64,000 bases of DNA from Lepiota brunneoincarnata (lineage: Eukaryota; Basidiomycota; Agaricomycetes; Agaricales; Agaricaceae). Under the pieces are notes generated by a model that did no database searches, was not told the DNA's origin, and saw only the letters and a list, made by a program, of their open reading frames with translations. Below are positions 21,171-31,216 of the stretch, one piece after another. Within the stretch, counting starts at the first letter, position 1, and each line of letters begins with the position of its first letter. Where the stretch lies: assembly GCA_023014365.1 (NCBI GenBank), contig JAEBUN010000014.1:744001-808000 (forward strand), in the 5' to 3' direction. The position numbers and the translations under genes are program-made.

Positions 21171-24100
21171 AAAGGAACGCTGTCGACAGATGTGCCCCTG
21201 CACATTCCAGAACTCAGAAGGACATTTCGTACTCTCACTCCCAGAAGGACATTTTCTTGATAAACTCTGTACAATTACGACTATCCCCGAATAAACGATC
21301 CCTTTTCTTACCCATCGAGATTTGGAGTGAACGGACATCAAAACCCATGGCCATCACTGCCCTGATAGATTCAGGAGCCCAAGGGAACTTTATCTCCCAC
21401 AAAGTTGTTGAACGACATGGTTATCAAACCAAACGGCTGGACCAACCAATTCCACTCAGTAACATTGACAGAACTGACAATCAACATGGCAAGATCCATG
21501 AATACATCAAAATCAGAACCATCATTGATGGAAGAGACTGCACACTAGAAGCGTACGTCACAAACACTGGTGAGAAAGACCTCATCATCGGATTTCCCTG
21601 GTTGGAACAATACAATCCCGACATCAACTGGAAGACCAAGACATTCTCTTGGAAACCTCAAATCAATCACCAGGACTTCTCGAAACTCCTCAGAACTCTA
21701 CGATGACCTGTTGAACTTAACTCCATTGCCATGGACATAATGGCTGGAAAAACCTCTCAACCCGAGGAAAACCCCGAAGAATACATCAACCTATCAAACG
21801 TTGACCTTGACACCTTTTCTCTAGAAAGAGAAATGAACCCCATGCTTCTAACCCCATTAGAAGTAAACGCCAAAGCGACACACACTACAACGCTCCACAA
21901 TGAGCAGCATAACCTGACAAAATTGGCAAACCAAAAAGGAAAACAACCGGAATCAAACAAGGAACCACCCGAGATCCCTCAGAGATTCGCCCGATGGGCT
22001 AAAATATTCAACAAGAAAGCCTCCGAACGATTCCCACCATCAAGAACGTTTGATCATGAAATCAAACTAAAACCGACATTTGAAGCAAAATCGATGAAAC
22101 CTTATCAAGTGGCACCTGCCGAAGAAAAAGCACTGAAAGAATTTATAGACGAAAACCTCCGAAAAGGCTACATCCGCCCCTCAAAATCCCCTATGGCATC
22201 ACCCTTCTTCTTTGTTGCCAAGAAAGGAGGAGACCTCCGACCCTGCCAAGACTATCGTTATCTAAACGATCATACCGTCAAAAATGCCTACCCAATCCCC
22301 ATGATTTCCTCTATCATGGACAAACTCAAAGGAGCTAAATACTTCACCAAGCTCGATGTCCGCCTAGGATACAATAACGTCAGAATCAAAGATGGCAATC
22401 AATGGAAAGCAGCGTTCAAGACTCCCATGGGTCTTTTCGAACCAACTGTCATGTTCTTCAGACTTTGCAACAGTCCCGCGACGTTCCAACATATGATGGA
22501 CACGTTATTCTCCAAAATAATGGAGAAAGGAGGAATCATCATCTACATGGATGATATCCTAATCTATGGCAAAACCCAGGAAGAAACTGACCAACTTACG
22601 GAAAAAGTACTGCAAATCCTGCAGGAAAACGACCTCTACCTCAAAACGGAGAAATGCAAGTTCAACAAACAACGACTCGAATACCTAGGCATGATCATCA
22701 TGCCAGATGAGATCAAAATGGATCCCGGAAAACTCAAAGGAATAGAAGACTGGCCAGTACCAAAAATGGTCCAACACGTTCGAAAATTCATCGGATTTTG
22801 TAACTTCTACCGGAAGTTCATCCGCAACTACTCCCACCACACCAAACCCCTAAACCAACTCCTTTCCAAATCAAACAAATTCAAATGGAAAGAAGAACAA
22901 CAGAAGGCGTTCGAAACGCTCAAGAACGAATTCCTAAAGGAACCGGTACTCCTCATGCCCGACTCCACAAAACCCTTCGAAATAGAAGCCGATGCTTCAA
23001 AATTTGCATCAGGAGCTGTCCTGTATCAATACGACATCAACGGAATACGAAAACCCATATCATTCTATTCAAAGACGTTCGGACCAGTGGAACGCAATTA
23101 CGACATCTATGACAGGGAACTCCTTGCTATTATCCGAGCCCTTGAAGAATGGCGCCACTATCTCCTTGGCAGCCCCCACACCATCCGTATCAGAACGGAC
23201 CACCAAAACCTCACATACTGGCGCAAACCCCAGAAAATCAACCGCCGACAAGCATGATGGGTCCAGACCCTTGCTGACTACAACTTCAAATTGGAACACG
23301 TCCCAGGATCAAAGATCCCCACACCAGATGCCCTATCAAGACGTCCAGACCACATCCCTGATGAGGACAACGACAATGAAGACATTACCATGCTTCCAAA
23401 CAACCTCTTTGTCGCCACCGCCGACATAGAAGATCAAAACTTGATCACAGTACTCCCAGAACAACTCTTTATCACCACCGTCGATATGGAACTCCAAGAA
23501 AGAATCACAGAATCACCCAAATACGATGCCAGAACCACCGAAGCATTCAAACTCCTAAAAGAAACCCACCCTAACACCGCCGATAAAGACTTCGGAACAG
23601 TTCCGACCTCAAATGGTCCACTCCTCACGTTCCAAGAACGTGTCATTATTCCAGAAGACCTCCAACTCAGACACGATGTCATCGCAAGGTACCACGACCA
23701 CCCTACACGTGGCCACCCTGGAGAACAGGAAACATACCGCCTTGCCAAGAAAGAAGTGTATTGGCCAGGGATGTCAACATTCATAAAGAACTATGTCAAA
23801 GGTTGTCCAGAGTGTCAGCAACATAAAATCATATGCAGACCAGATCGTGCACCAACTCAACTGATCCCTCCACCAGCATCTAAACACCCATTTGCCCAGA
23901 TCTCATGGGATCTTATCACCGGTCTACCGCCTAGCGCCGGCCATAATGTGATATTGTCCATGGTGGACCACAGCCTTATGAAGGGGGTAATTTTCATCCC
24001 AACCTCAGATCGATCAAACGCCGATGACATCGGACGACTATTAATAGAAAAAGTCTTCACCAGATTCGGACTACCCAACAAAATCATATCAGATCGAGAC

Positions 24101-25006
24101 CCCAGATTCACTGCCAACTCCCTCCGACAGCTAGCCAAACACCTTAACATCCAACAGGCATTCTCAACTGCATACCATCCCCAGACAGATGGTTCCACAG
24201 AACGATACAATCAAGAAATCGAAACCTATCTCGCCATATACTGCACCAGGAATCCCCTTGACTGGTCAGAAACCCTCCCTATCGCCGAGTTCGCACACAA
24301 CTCCAAAATACATGCCTCGAGGCAGAAATCCCCATTCGAACTAATCATGGGATACAACCCTCCACCGATACCCACGGTAATGGAAACATCAAACTTTCCA
24401 TCAGTAGACGAACGCATCAGACTCCTTGACGATGCCAGAAAAGAAGCACACGCAGCACATCAACTCTCCGCCGATATTATGAAACAAAGAACCAGAAGAA
24501 CTGTCAAACCCCTTGAAACACATCAAAAAGTATGGCTAGAAGCCAAGAACCTCAAACTTCCCTTCATTTCCAACAAAATATCCCCAAAACGACTAGGACC
24601 CTTCCTTATCACAGAAGTCCTATCACCGCTCACCTACAAACTAAAACTTCCGATCAAATGGAAGATACATCCAATATTCCACAGAAACCTTCTAACTCCA
24701 TACACTGAAACAGAAGCATACGGATCTCATCCGACCCCACCACCACCAGACATCATCAATGAAGAAGAAGAATACGAAATAGAAGCCATTCTAAATCACC
24801 GACAACACCGTGGAAAACTCCAATACTACGTCAAATGGAAAGGATACTCCCACATGGAGAACGAATGGATCACCAACCAAACACTTCATGAAAATGCCAA
24901 AGAATACTTGACCGAGTATAAAGAAGCCCATGGAATTCTCCAGAAAGAACAGGAACCCACCAGAACCAACCAAAGACAACTTCGCTCCCACACCAAACGT
25001 ACTTAA
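21164..25006 (+). pseudogene. pol: Gyp-1 pol (PR-RT-RH-IN-chromodomain), two nonsense codons
   Basis: Domains in order: aspartic protease (ALIDSGAQGNFI), RT ([30 protein letters not shown] near 22540), RNase H ([24 protein letters not shown]), integrase zinc-binding domain (HDHPTRGHPGEQETYRL...CPECQQH), D-D-35-E core (ISWDLITGL, IISDRDPRF, HPQTDGSTERYNQE) and a chromodomain (YEIEAILNHRQHRGKLQYYV, KWKGYSHMENEWI). TGA codons at 21704-21706 and 23255-23257 replace CGA of Gyp-3, so the polyprotein is broken between PR and RT and between RH and IN. In Gyp-1 the RT motif after EPTVMFF begins with R instead of G. Confidence 0.93.
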
Positions 25007-25008
25007 AG

Positions 25009-26133
25009 ATGCCCATGAACCTCAACCTCACTCGCCCCCAAACTACTCCCCCTTTTTCAACAACACCTTCACCAACCTCCTCATCATCCTCCGTAGTCAT
25101 TATAAACAATGCAAACGTCGAACATACTACACTTCAAACAACTCCCGTTCCGGCCCCGTCTCCCTACACCCCCTCTCACACCTTCGCCGCAACATACGCC
25201 TCCCCCAGGGACGAGACCCCCGACCCCAACAACACCCCAGAACCAACAGCCACCCCAGCCACCTCCCTTAGATACCATACAGCTGGAGTACGATCATATG
25301 GACCAGATCACCCTTCTGACGGAGATCTGCGCGAGGCTGCCACCGATGGAGCCTTTACGACTAAATTGGAACACACTCCAATTTCAGAATACGACCAACA
25401 ACTCTGGTACGACTATACCCACCACGTACAACAGACTAAGGCTCTCGCTACTGCATACAATACGCAACATGCCTGGGCAGAATCACTTGAGCGACTTCTC
25501 CGCTCAAGATCAGGCCTCATGTCCGAGGTGTCAAAGAACCTACCCAAACAAAATGAGGTACATACCTCGCAGCCCCCCACCACAACCATCCCCACCACTA
25601 CCATGACGACCACTGCCGCTATCATCACCACCGTCCCCAGTAAGGGAAGAAAGCCCGCCAGTATCAGAAATCCCTTCAGACTTCTCACCCCCACCAAGGA
25701 CACCACCCACACTGTCACCAATAACAACATCCCGATTCGGAACTCCCCCAATCCCATTCACCCATGAACCAACCCCCGAACTACCGACAGATCAGTCTGC
25801 ATCCAATGTAGACACACAGGACACTGGGCCATGGATTGCCCCCAATTTGCCTGCCTCGGATGCAAGCAATATGCCCCAGGGCACTACTCATACGACTGCA
25901 TCAAATACAGATGCCCCCACTGCGCCGTCTTCCAACCGCGCCATAAACAGACCGAATGTCCAAGTCGAAAGACTCGACACGCCCCTTACTCCAGAAATCC
26001 TACAACCCATCCCTTGACCATTCCCACAACTCACCATCGATACATCGATCTCACCCATGACAATTATTACGAGGAATGCTACGACGACGTGGCCAAATCA
26101 AACATCACAGGAGAACCATGCGGTTCCTTCTGA
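25009..26133 (+). pseudogene. Gyp-1 ORF3: triple zinc-knuckle protein downstream of pol
   Basis: The ATG lies two bases after the pol TAA (TAAAGATG), a spacing that would allow termination-reinitiation. The N-terminal two thirds is Ser/Thr/Pro-rich with a helical patch (ISEYDQQLWYDYTHHVQQT). A TGA at 25765-25767 interrupts it. The frame then continues with three clustered CCHC-type knuckles (CIQCRHTGHWAMDC; CLGCKQYAPGHYSYDC; CPHCAVFQPRHKQTEC) and ends EPCGSF. Gyp-2 retains a full 342-codon version at 30188-31216, and Gyp-3 begins the same ORF at 63757. It occupies the env position but has no signal peptide or membrane segment. A nucleic-acid-binding accessory role is inferred. Confidence 0.75.
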
Positions 26134-26414
26134 AACAAACCAAATCACCCCACCAGAAGAAAGAATCGAAAATCCCCATTTCAGACGCCTTCTATACGAC
26201 ATCTTTTACCCAGGACAACCCCCATCCCCAGAAACCGCCACCATACTCGATCTACATAGAACTCCTACTCCTACCTTCTCCCCCGTCATTCCCCCCAGGC
26301 CAGACTCCACCAACCTACCACAGATCGACTACTACGAACCAAACTACCTAGCCGAGTACCCGGAAGAAGGAAACTAACGAGTTGTATGGAAAACAACTCT
26401 AGAAACGGACCTAA
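26134..26414 (+). other. Gyp-1 region between ORF3 and 3' LTR
   Basis: An open frame 26057-26377 overlaps the end of ORF3 in another phase (MTIITRNATTTWPNQTSQEN...). It is proline-rich with no recognised motif and may be fortuitous. Just before the LTR is a weakly purine-rich stretch (GGAAAACAACTCTAGAAACG) that could hold the plus-strand primer, but no classical polypurine tract is obvious. Confidence 0.35.
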
Positions 26415-26801
26415 TGTTATCAGAAACCACATCAGAAGGACGGTTATTTTTAGTTCACATTCACATGTCACTATGAAACTATCAGTAGTGTACATCAGAA
26501 GGACTATTCTTAGTATACGCCTCATGTTTCCTTATCTCTGACTCATAGTTACCCCAGTCTGGACTATTATAGTAGGAGTACAGCCACACTTAGGAGTATA
26601 TAAGGATACAGTACAATACCTTGTATCCTTATCTTAGTGTTATACAGTTCTTGCCTCCTATATCTCTTTGCCTCTAGAACCGGCTGGACTATAGTGCTCC
26701 GTCATCTCTAAGTCACGCCTAGTAGGACAAGACCAAGTCTGTATAGACATCTTGCCACGAACGCCGTGCTACTCAAGAGCGAACCCCTAACCTGGGTAAC
26801 A
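26415..26801 (+). repeat. Gyp-1 3' LTR (387 bp)
   Basis: It is nearly identical to 18607-18996. Differences seen: a missing GTT near the start and five substitutions in the last 110 bp, such as CCGCGAATGCC versus CCACGAACGCC. It is followed by the GGTCA target duplication. Confidence 0.93.
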
Positions 26802-26806
26802 GGTCA

Positions 26807-27051
26807 TGGTTGATTGGTTGGATGTTGGTATCCTCATTATTGTTATCGATTGTGTCTCTAGTGGGAGTGACATAGGCTAGTTGTCCATAGTGGATGTTTC
26901 TCAAGTGTGGTGGTATAATGTCTTGCATTCGAGTATTGGTGTGTCTTGTGACATGTGATTCATCACATGTATGTCTCATCATGTTTGGTAGGACATGTGA
27001 TGTTCGCATCCTAACAATCTGTTGATTGATTTGGTTTGGGTATGTCCCCAC
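26807..27051 (-). pseudogene. Gyp-4 extra ORF, N-terminal part
   Basis: This frame reads INQQIVRMRTSHVLPNMM, HLRNIHYGQLAYVTPTRD and NNNEDTNIQPINHD. With Gyp-1 and one GGTCA copy removed it runs on without a break into LDDLTSPGTNPRFWGTTTID at 18606. That continuity is the evidence that 17208-18606 belongs to Gyp-4. The start codon is uncertain; a TGA lies just upstream and may itself be a decayed CGA. Confidence 0.6.
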
Positions 27052-27239
27052 ATTTCATTTGTTGTTCCTACTGCCATGTGCAGTTCCCCCCCTCTCCAGC
27101 CGAAGCTCTCGAGGTGTATGGGTTTGTTCACTCTGTCCTCTTGTCCTTCCGTAGCCATGCAAAATAGGGGTAGGCATCTTGGACATATATGTAGGTTTTT
27201 TTTTGGGGTTGGGTGAGGGCAGGTGTGGATGTAGCTAAG

Positions 27240-29697
27240 TAAATTGTTTGCTGTCAGTGGCTTTTATATTTTCTTGCTTGTAATTCATTATTTCCTTGCA
27301 GGGTATCATGTTTTGTGGGTTCCTGATGTTTTTTGTGGTGTCATGGGTAAGTTTTTTTGTGATGTGGTTGTTAATTCACTAATCTGTTGGGCGCCATGTA
27401 ATTCAATGTATCGATCAAGGGCCATGAGGTCCTTGCAGTGTTCTAGTGGCTCCCAGGTTGTGTCTCCTAGGCTCCATCACACTTCAAATTCTATTTTGTT
27501 GCCATTAAGTTTTCGGTGATCAATAATTTCGTCAACAAACCATTCTTGGTTGCTGTTGGCACCAAAGTCATATGGCTCTGGCTTTTTTCTGTCAGGGAAT
27601 AGGTTGTCATCGGATGGGTGGTATGGTCACAGCAAGCTTGCATGGAATGTTGGGTATATGCAATGATTCTGGAGTGTGGGGGGCAGCTCTAGGGTATAGG
27701 TGGATGTATTAGGGTGTGTATATTTGATCCGATAGGGTCCAATGAATTTTGGACATAATTTACGTGGTCTATTTTTTGGTAGGTTCAGGTTTGTTACTGA
27801 GAGGAATACCAGGTCATTTTGTTGGTAGTCAGGTTCATTAATTCACCATGCATTGGCATATTTGGCTTGTTTTATGTGTGCCTCAATTATAGAGTCATGA
27901 GCTTCTGCTAGGTTTTGTAATGCTTGTTCAGCAAATTGTTTAATACCCTTAGGTGCATGGTTGCCACTATGGATTTCCCGTAGTATGGATGGCATGTATC
28001 CATTATTCAGCTTGAAAGGTGCATATCCTGTTGTTTCTGATATGCTTGCATTAATTGCAAATTCAACCATGGGTAGTTTATCAACCCAATTCTTTTGGTC
28101 ATGGCTAATGACTGCTGTATGAAGGTTAGCAAGTTTGAGAGGGGAGGCAAGTGTTGTTGAGCTGAGTCAAGGAGAGGGAGAGATCATGACAGAACTTTTT
28201 GAGATAGAGGGTATATTTTTCACTGGAGGACAAATCCCCCCACTTCTACATTAAATACGGTAAAGAAAGTAATACTACATTATTCGTTGGTTATCAGAGA
28301 AGACAGTGAACATACACAAAAAGGAGCAAATTTGTATAACTATGAGAGGCCATGTAAGTGAAACAAAATGTAGCAAAGACAGATTTTCGTGAAACAGGAA
28401 CCTGGAGAAAAACTTACACGTATGCTAGGAAGGAAAAGGTAGCTCAAAGGAAGGAGAGGGAACAGCTGTACTAAAGGTGTAGAAAAACTTTGAGGAATGA
28501 AGAAAAATTTACATATATTTCAACGGGAGGGGACTTATCTGAAGACCAAGGGTATGTGTGGCCCAGGGTCATCACGCCATTCTGTCATTTGTCATCTGAG
28601 TCCAACACTTGTCCTCTTCCATATTGTTTCCACACATAGCCAGGAGGCTACTCCCACACTGCTTGGAAGATTTGGCCGACATTTTGGTTAGTGTGTTCAG
28701 TCTAACCATCTGTTTGAGGATGGAATGATGTGGACATTAATAGTTTTGTCCCTAGGATTCAATGTGTTTCATGCCACCATTTAGACATAAATTTTGTATC
28801 TCGGTCACTCACAATTGAGCTGGGTAGTCCATGCAGTTGTACAATTTCTTGGATATATATCCAAGATAGTTCATTTGCTGTTGAGGTTGTATTGACTGGT
28901 ATGAGGTGAGTCATATTTGTCATCCTACAGATAATTACCCATAAATAATTGAATCCATGGGCTTCAGGAAACGGTCCAATGAAGTCCATTCCAATTGAGT
29001 CCCACAGTTTTGTGGGTATTAGTAGTGAGTGTAGTTTTCCCATAGGTTTTTTGTTATTCAGTTTTGATACCTGACATTTTTCACAAGTTCAACAGAATTC
29101 ACAAATGTCTTTGGCCATATGTGGCCACCAGTACCATCTTCTTACTTGGTCGCTGGTCTTGTGTTCACTAAAGTGTCCTACCATTTTGTGGGCACTTGTA
29201 AGTATGTCTGTTATTAATTTTTGGTTATCAGGGATGCATAATGCCAAGTCTCTGTGTGTATTTGGTTTGTATACAAGGTTATTTCCGATTGTGAATGAAT
29301 TTTGGTGGCTTTCAGGCTCATGGAGTATATTATCTAGGAATTTGTCATTCTGGTATGCAGCTTTAATGGTGGTCAGGAAGGTATCTTCCATTTTATGGTG
29401 TGGAGGGGCTTGACCATTTCAGTCAAGTAGTGCATCTGCAAGTGTCTGTTCCTTGCTGGTAGTTATCTTTGTCATATGTTTTTGGTGTTTTGCATTGTTA
29501 TTTGTGGGATGTCTGATCTGTTGGTCTGCCTCTTTTAATAGTTCGGCTTCCTTTTCTCTTTCTTCATGTTTTTCTTGGAGTCTATTGCTCCTGTGTATTT
29601 CTTGTCCTTGTATAGCTTGCAGTTCAATCACTTGCTGTTGGATTTCAGATAGTCGGTTACTGGGGAGGTCTTCACCATTTGGGTCAAGCCTGGTGTC
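27240..29697 (-). pseudogene. Gyp-4 integrase with chromodomain
   Basis: In sense order: a charged coiled-coil-like spacer (SEIQQQVIELQAIQGQEI), the zinc-binding domain (HKMVGHFSEHKTSDQVRRWY, then CEKC after a TGA), the core (DSIGMDFIGPFPEAHGFNY, SSIVSDRDTKFMSKWW, then FHPQTDG), the C-terminal part (KLPMVEFAINASISETTGYA, FHASLL) and a chromodomain (WFVDEIIDHRKLNGNKIEFE, WSLGDTTWEPLEHCKDL, around 27400-27580). Stops are mostly TGA, including one inside the chromodomain. The frame is cut by a ~0.54-kb insert at 28116-28658, and its upstream end joins RNase H across Gyp-2 (reading VKANTRLDPNGEDLPSN). The chromodomain would steer insertion to modified histones. Confidence 0.82.
28116..28658. mobile_element. 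~0.54-kb LTR-like insert in the Gyp-4 integrase
   Basis: The segment starts TGTATGAAGG and ends CTCCCACA, and is flanked by CTGC on both sides (ACTGC if the final A is counted in the target: 28111-28115 and 28658-28662). Removing it rejoins the integrase frame (GQIFQAV to ISHDQKNWVDK). It has no coding capacity. TG...CA ends with a 4-5-bp duplication suggest a solo LTR of another family. Orientation cannot be fixed. Confidence 0.65.
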
Positions 29698-30113
29698 TGT
29701 TACCTGGGTTAGGGGTTTGCTCTTGAGTAGCATGGAGTTTGACACAGGATGTCTATACAGACTTGGTCCTGTCCTACTAAGCGTGACTTGGAGACAATGG
29801 AGCACTATAAGTCTAGCCGGTTATGGCAAAGAGGTATAGGAGGCAAGAACTTTATAACACTAAGATAAGGATACAAGGGTATGGTACAGTATCCTTATAT
29901 ACTACTATGTGTGGCTATGCTCCTACTATATATATCTGGACCTGGGTAAGTGAGTCATGTCCTTATCTATCTAACTATAGATTGTTCTGATGGTACTTCT
30001 GATTGTTTCAGGATAACAGGTCTTTTGTCTATTTATATACTTTGGATGCTTCTGATAAGAGTTCCTTCTGGTGAGGCTTCTGATAAGGGGTTTTAAGGGG
30101 ACTTCTGATAACA
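29698..30113 (-). repeat. Gyp-2 3' LTR (416 bp)
   Basis: It aligns with 38575-38962 throughout, but carries about 28 extra bases that duplicate a CTTCTGATAA-containing segment near 30055-30085. The Gyp-1 LTR core (promoter and R) is recognisable, so the families are sisters. Confidence 0.88.
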
Positions 30114-30187
30114 TTACCCCATTTCTAAGGTTATATTCCACTATAACCGTTTATGTCTTTTCCTTCTGTTGTGTTTGAGTGGAGTTT

Positions 30188-31216
30188 TTAGAAGTCTCCT
30201 ACTGGTTCTCCACACATGTTAGACATGGCAATGTTATCATATCCATCATCAAAGTCGTCTTCTTCAGGGTATTCAAGTCCTGAGTATTGGTAATGGAGTG
30301 ATGAGGTGGTTTGGGGTTGAGCTGCCATAGGTCTGTTATAAGGTGTATGCCTTGTTCCTTTTGAGGGGCATTCTGTTCGTTTATGGTGAGGTTGGAATAC
30401 TCCGCAGTGTGGGCATCTGTATTTGATGCAATCGTATGAGTAGTGGCCTGGAGCATATTGTTTGCAGCCAAAGCAAGCAAATTGGGGGCAGTCCATAGCC
30501 CAGTGTCCAACTTGTTTGCATTGGATGCATTGGGATCTGTCATTGGGTTTAGGGTTTGGAATTTGTTGAATAGGAGCAGGGGAGTTCTGTATTGGGGTTG
30601 GTTTGGTGGTGATTTTATGGAAGGGGTTGTTATTTCCGACAGGATTCTTTCTTCCCGATGTGGGAGTTGGGGTGTCTTTGTTGGTGGGAGGTGCTATGTT
30701 GGTTTGTTTGTTTCTTGGCATTTGGGACATGAGTCCTTGGTGGGTGAGGAGGAATGTCTTGTAGTTTTCGGTCCCGTGGAGGAGATTTGTCTGTTTGATG
30801 TGATGGATATAGTTCGACCATACTTCTTGGTCATAATTGCTGATGGGGGCTTTGTTGACTTTGTCGGTGAGGAATTGGGTGGAAGCAATTGTGCATAAGT
30901 CTTCTACGCTGGTTGTGGTTGGTTCTAAATTCTTTACTCCAGCTGTGTGGAAGTTGATGGGTAGGGCAGCTACTGGTTCTGGTTTGGGTGTAGCATTGGG
31001 ATCGGGGGTTTTGTCTCTGACATTGATGAAGGTGTTGGAGGGTGTGAAAGGGGATGGTCTTGGGATTGGAGTTGGGGAGTTTCTTTCGACATTGGGATCA
31101 TCAATGATGACGACGGAGGAGGTGGTGGAGGAAGAGGAGAAGGGGGGAGTGGATTGGGGGTGGACGAGGTTGAGGTTGTTCATGGACATTGTTGAGTGCG
31201 TTTGGTGGTAGAGCAA
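30188..31216 (-). CDS. Gyp-2 ORF3: triple zinc-knuckle protein, intact
   Basis: The 342-codon frame is uninterrupted although gag and pol of the same copy are riddled with stops. N-terminal Ser/Thr/Pro-rich region; middle helix ISNYDQEVWSNYIHHIKQT; three knuckles CIQCKQVGHWAMDC, CFGCKQYAPGHYSYDC and CPHCGVFQPHHKRTEC; C-terminal acidic tail GLEYPEEDDFDDGYD. The zinc-knuckle block is nearly identical to Gyp-1 while the N-terminal region has diverged widely. This suggests stronger constraint on the knuckles. An arginine-poor composition could also explain the lack of TGA stops, so intactness is only weak evidence of function. Confidence 0.75.
   Translation of the reverse strand: MLYHQTHSTMSMNNLNLVHPQSTPPFSSSSTTSSVVIIDDPNVERNSPTPIPRPSPFTPSNTFINVRDKTPDPNATPKPEPVAALPINFHTAGVKNLEPTTTSVEDLCTIASTQFLTDKVNKAPISNYDQEVWSNYIHHIKQTNLLHGTENYKTFLLTHQGLMSQMPRNKQTNIAPPTNKDTPTPTSGRKNPVGNNNPFHKITTKPTPIQNSPAPIQQIPNPKPNDRSQCIQCKQVGHWAMDCPQFACFGCKQYAPGHYSYDCIKYRCPHCGVFQPHHKRTECPSKGTRHTPYNRPMAAQPQTTSSLHYQYSGLEYPEEDDFDDGYDNIAMSNMCGEPVGDF

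Larger units (their letters stand above)
18607..26801 (+). mobile_element. Gyp-1: Tf1/sushi-like Ty3 chromovirus with an extra ORF
   Basis: LTRs 18607-18996 and 26415-26801 (TGTTATCAGA...GGTAACA) differ by five substitutions and one 3-bp indel by eye, and a perfect GGTCA duplication flanks the element (18602-18606, 26802-26806). Order: 5' LTR, self-priming PBS, leader with membrane ORF, gag, pol (PR-RT-RH-IN-chromodomain), zinc-knuckle ORF, 3' LTR. Compared with Gyp-3, pol carries two premature TGA codons at CGA positions (21704-21706, 23255-23257), and the gag extension and extra ORF each carry one stop. It is a recent but inactivated copy inserted into Gyp-4. Confidence 0.93.

Noticed and set aside
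21757..21960. Antisense open frames opposite gag and pol (many, for example 21757-21960 and 24226-24417)
   Set aside because: They are shadows of the sense coding sequence, recur at the same places in all copies and carry no independent motif.
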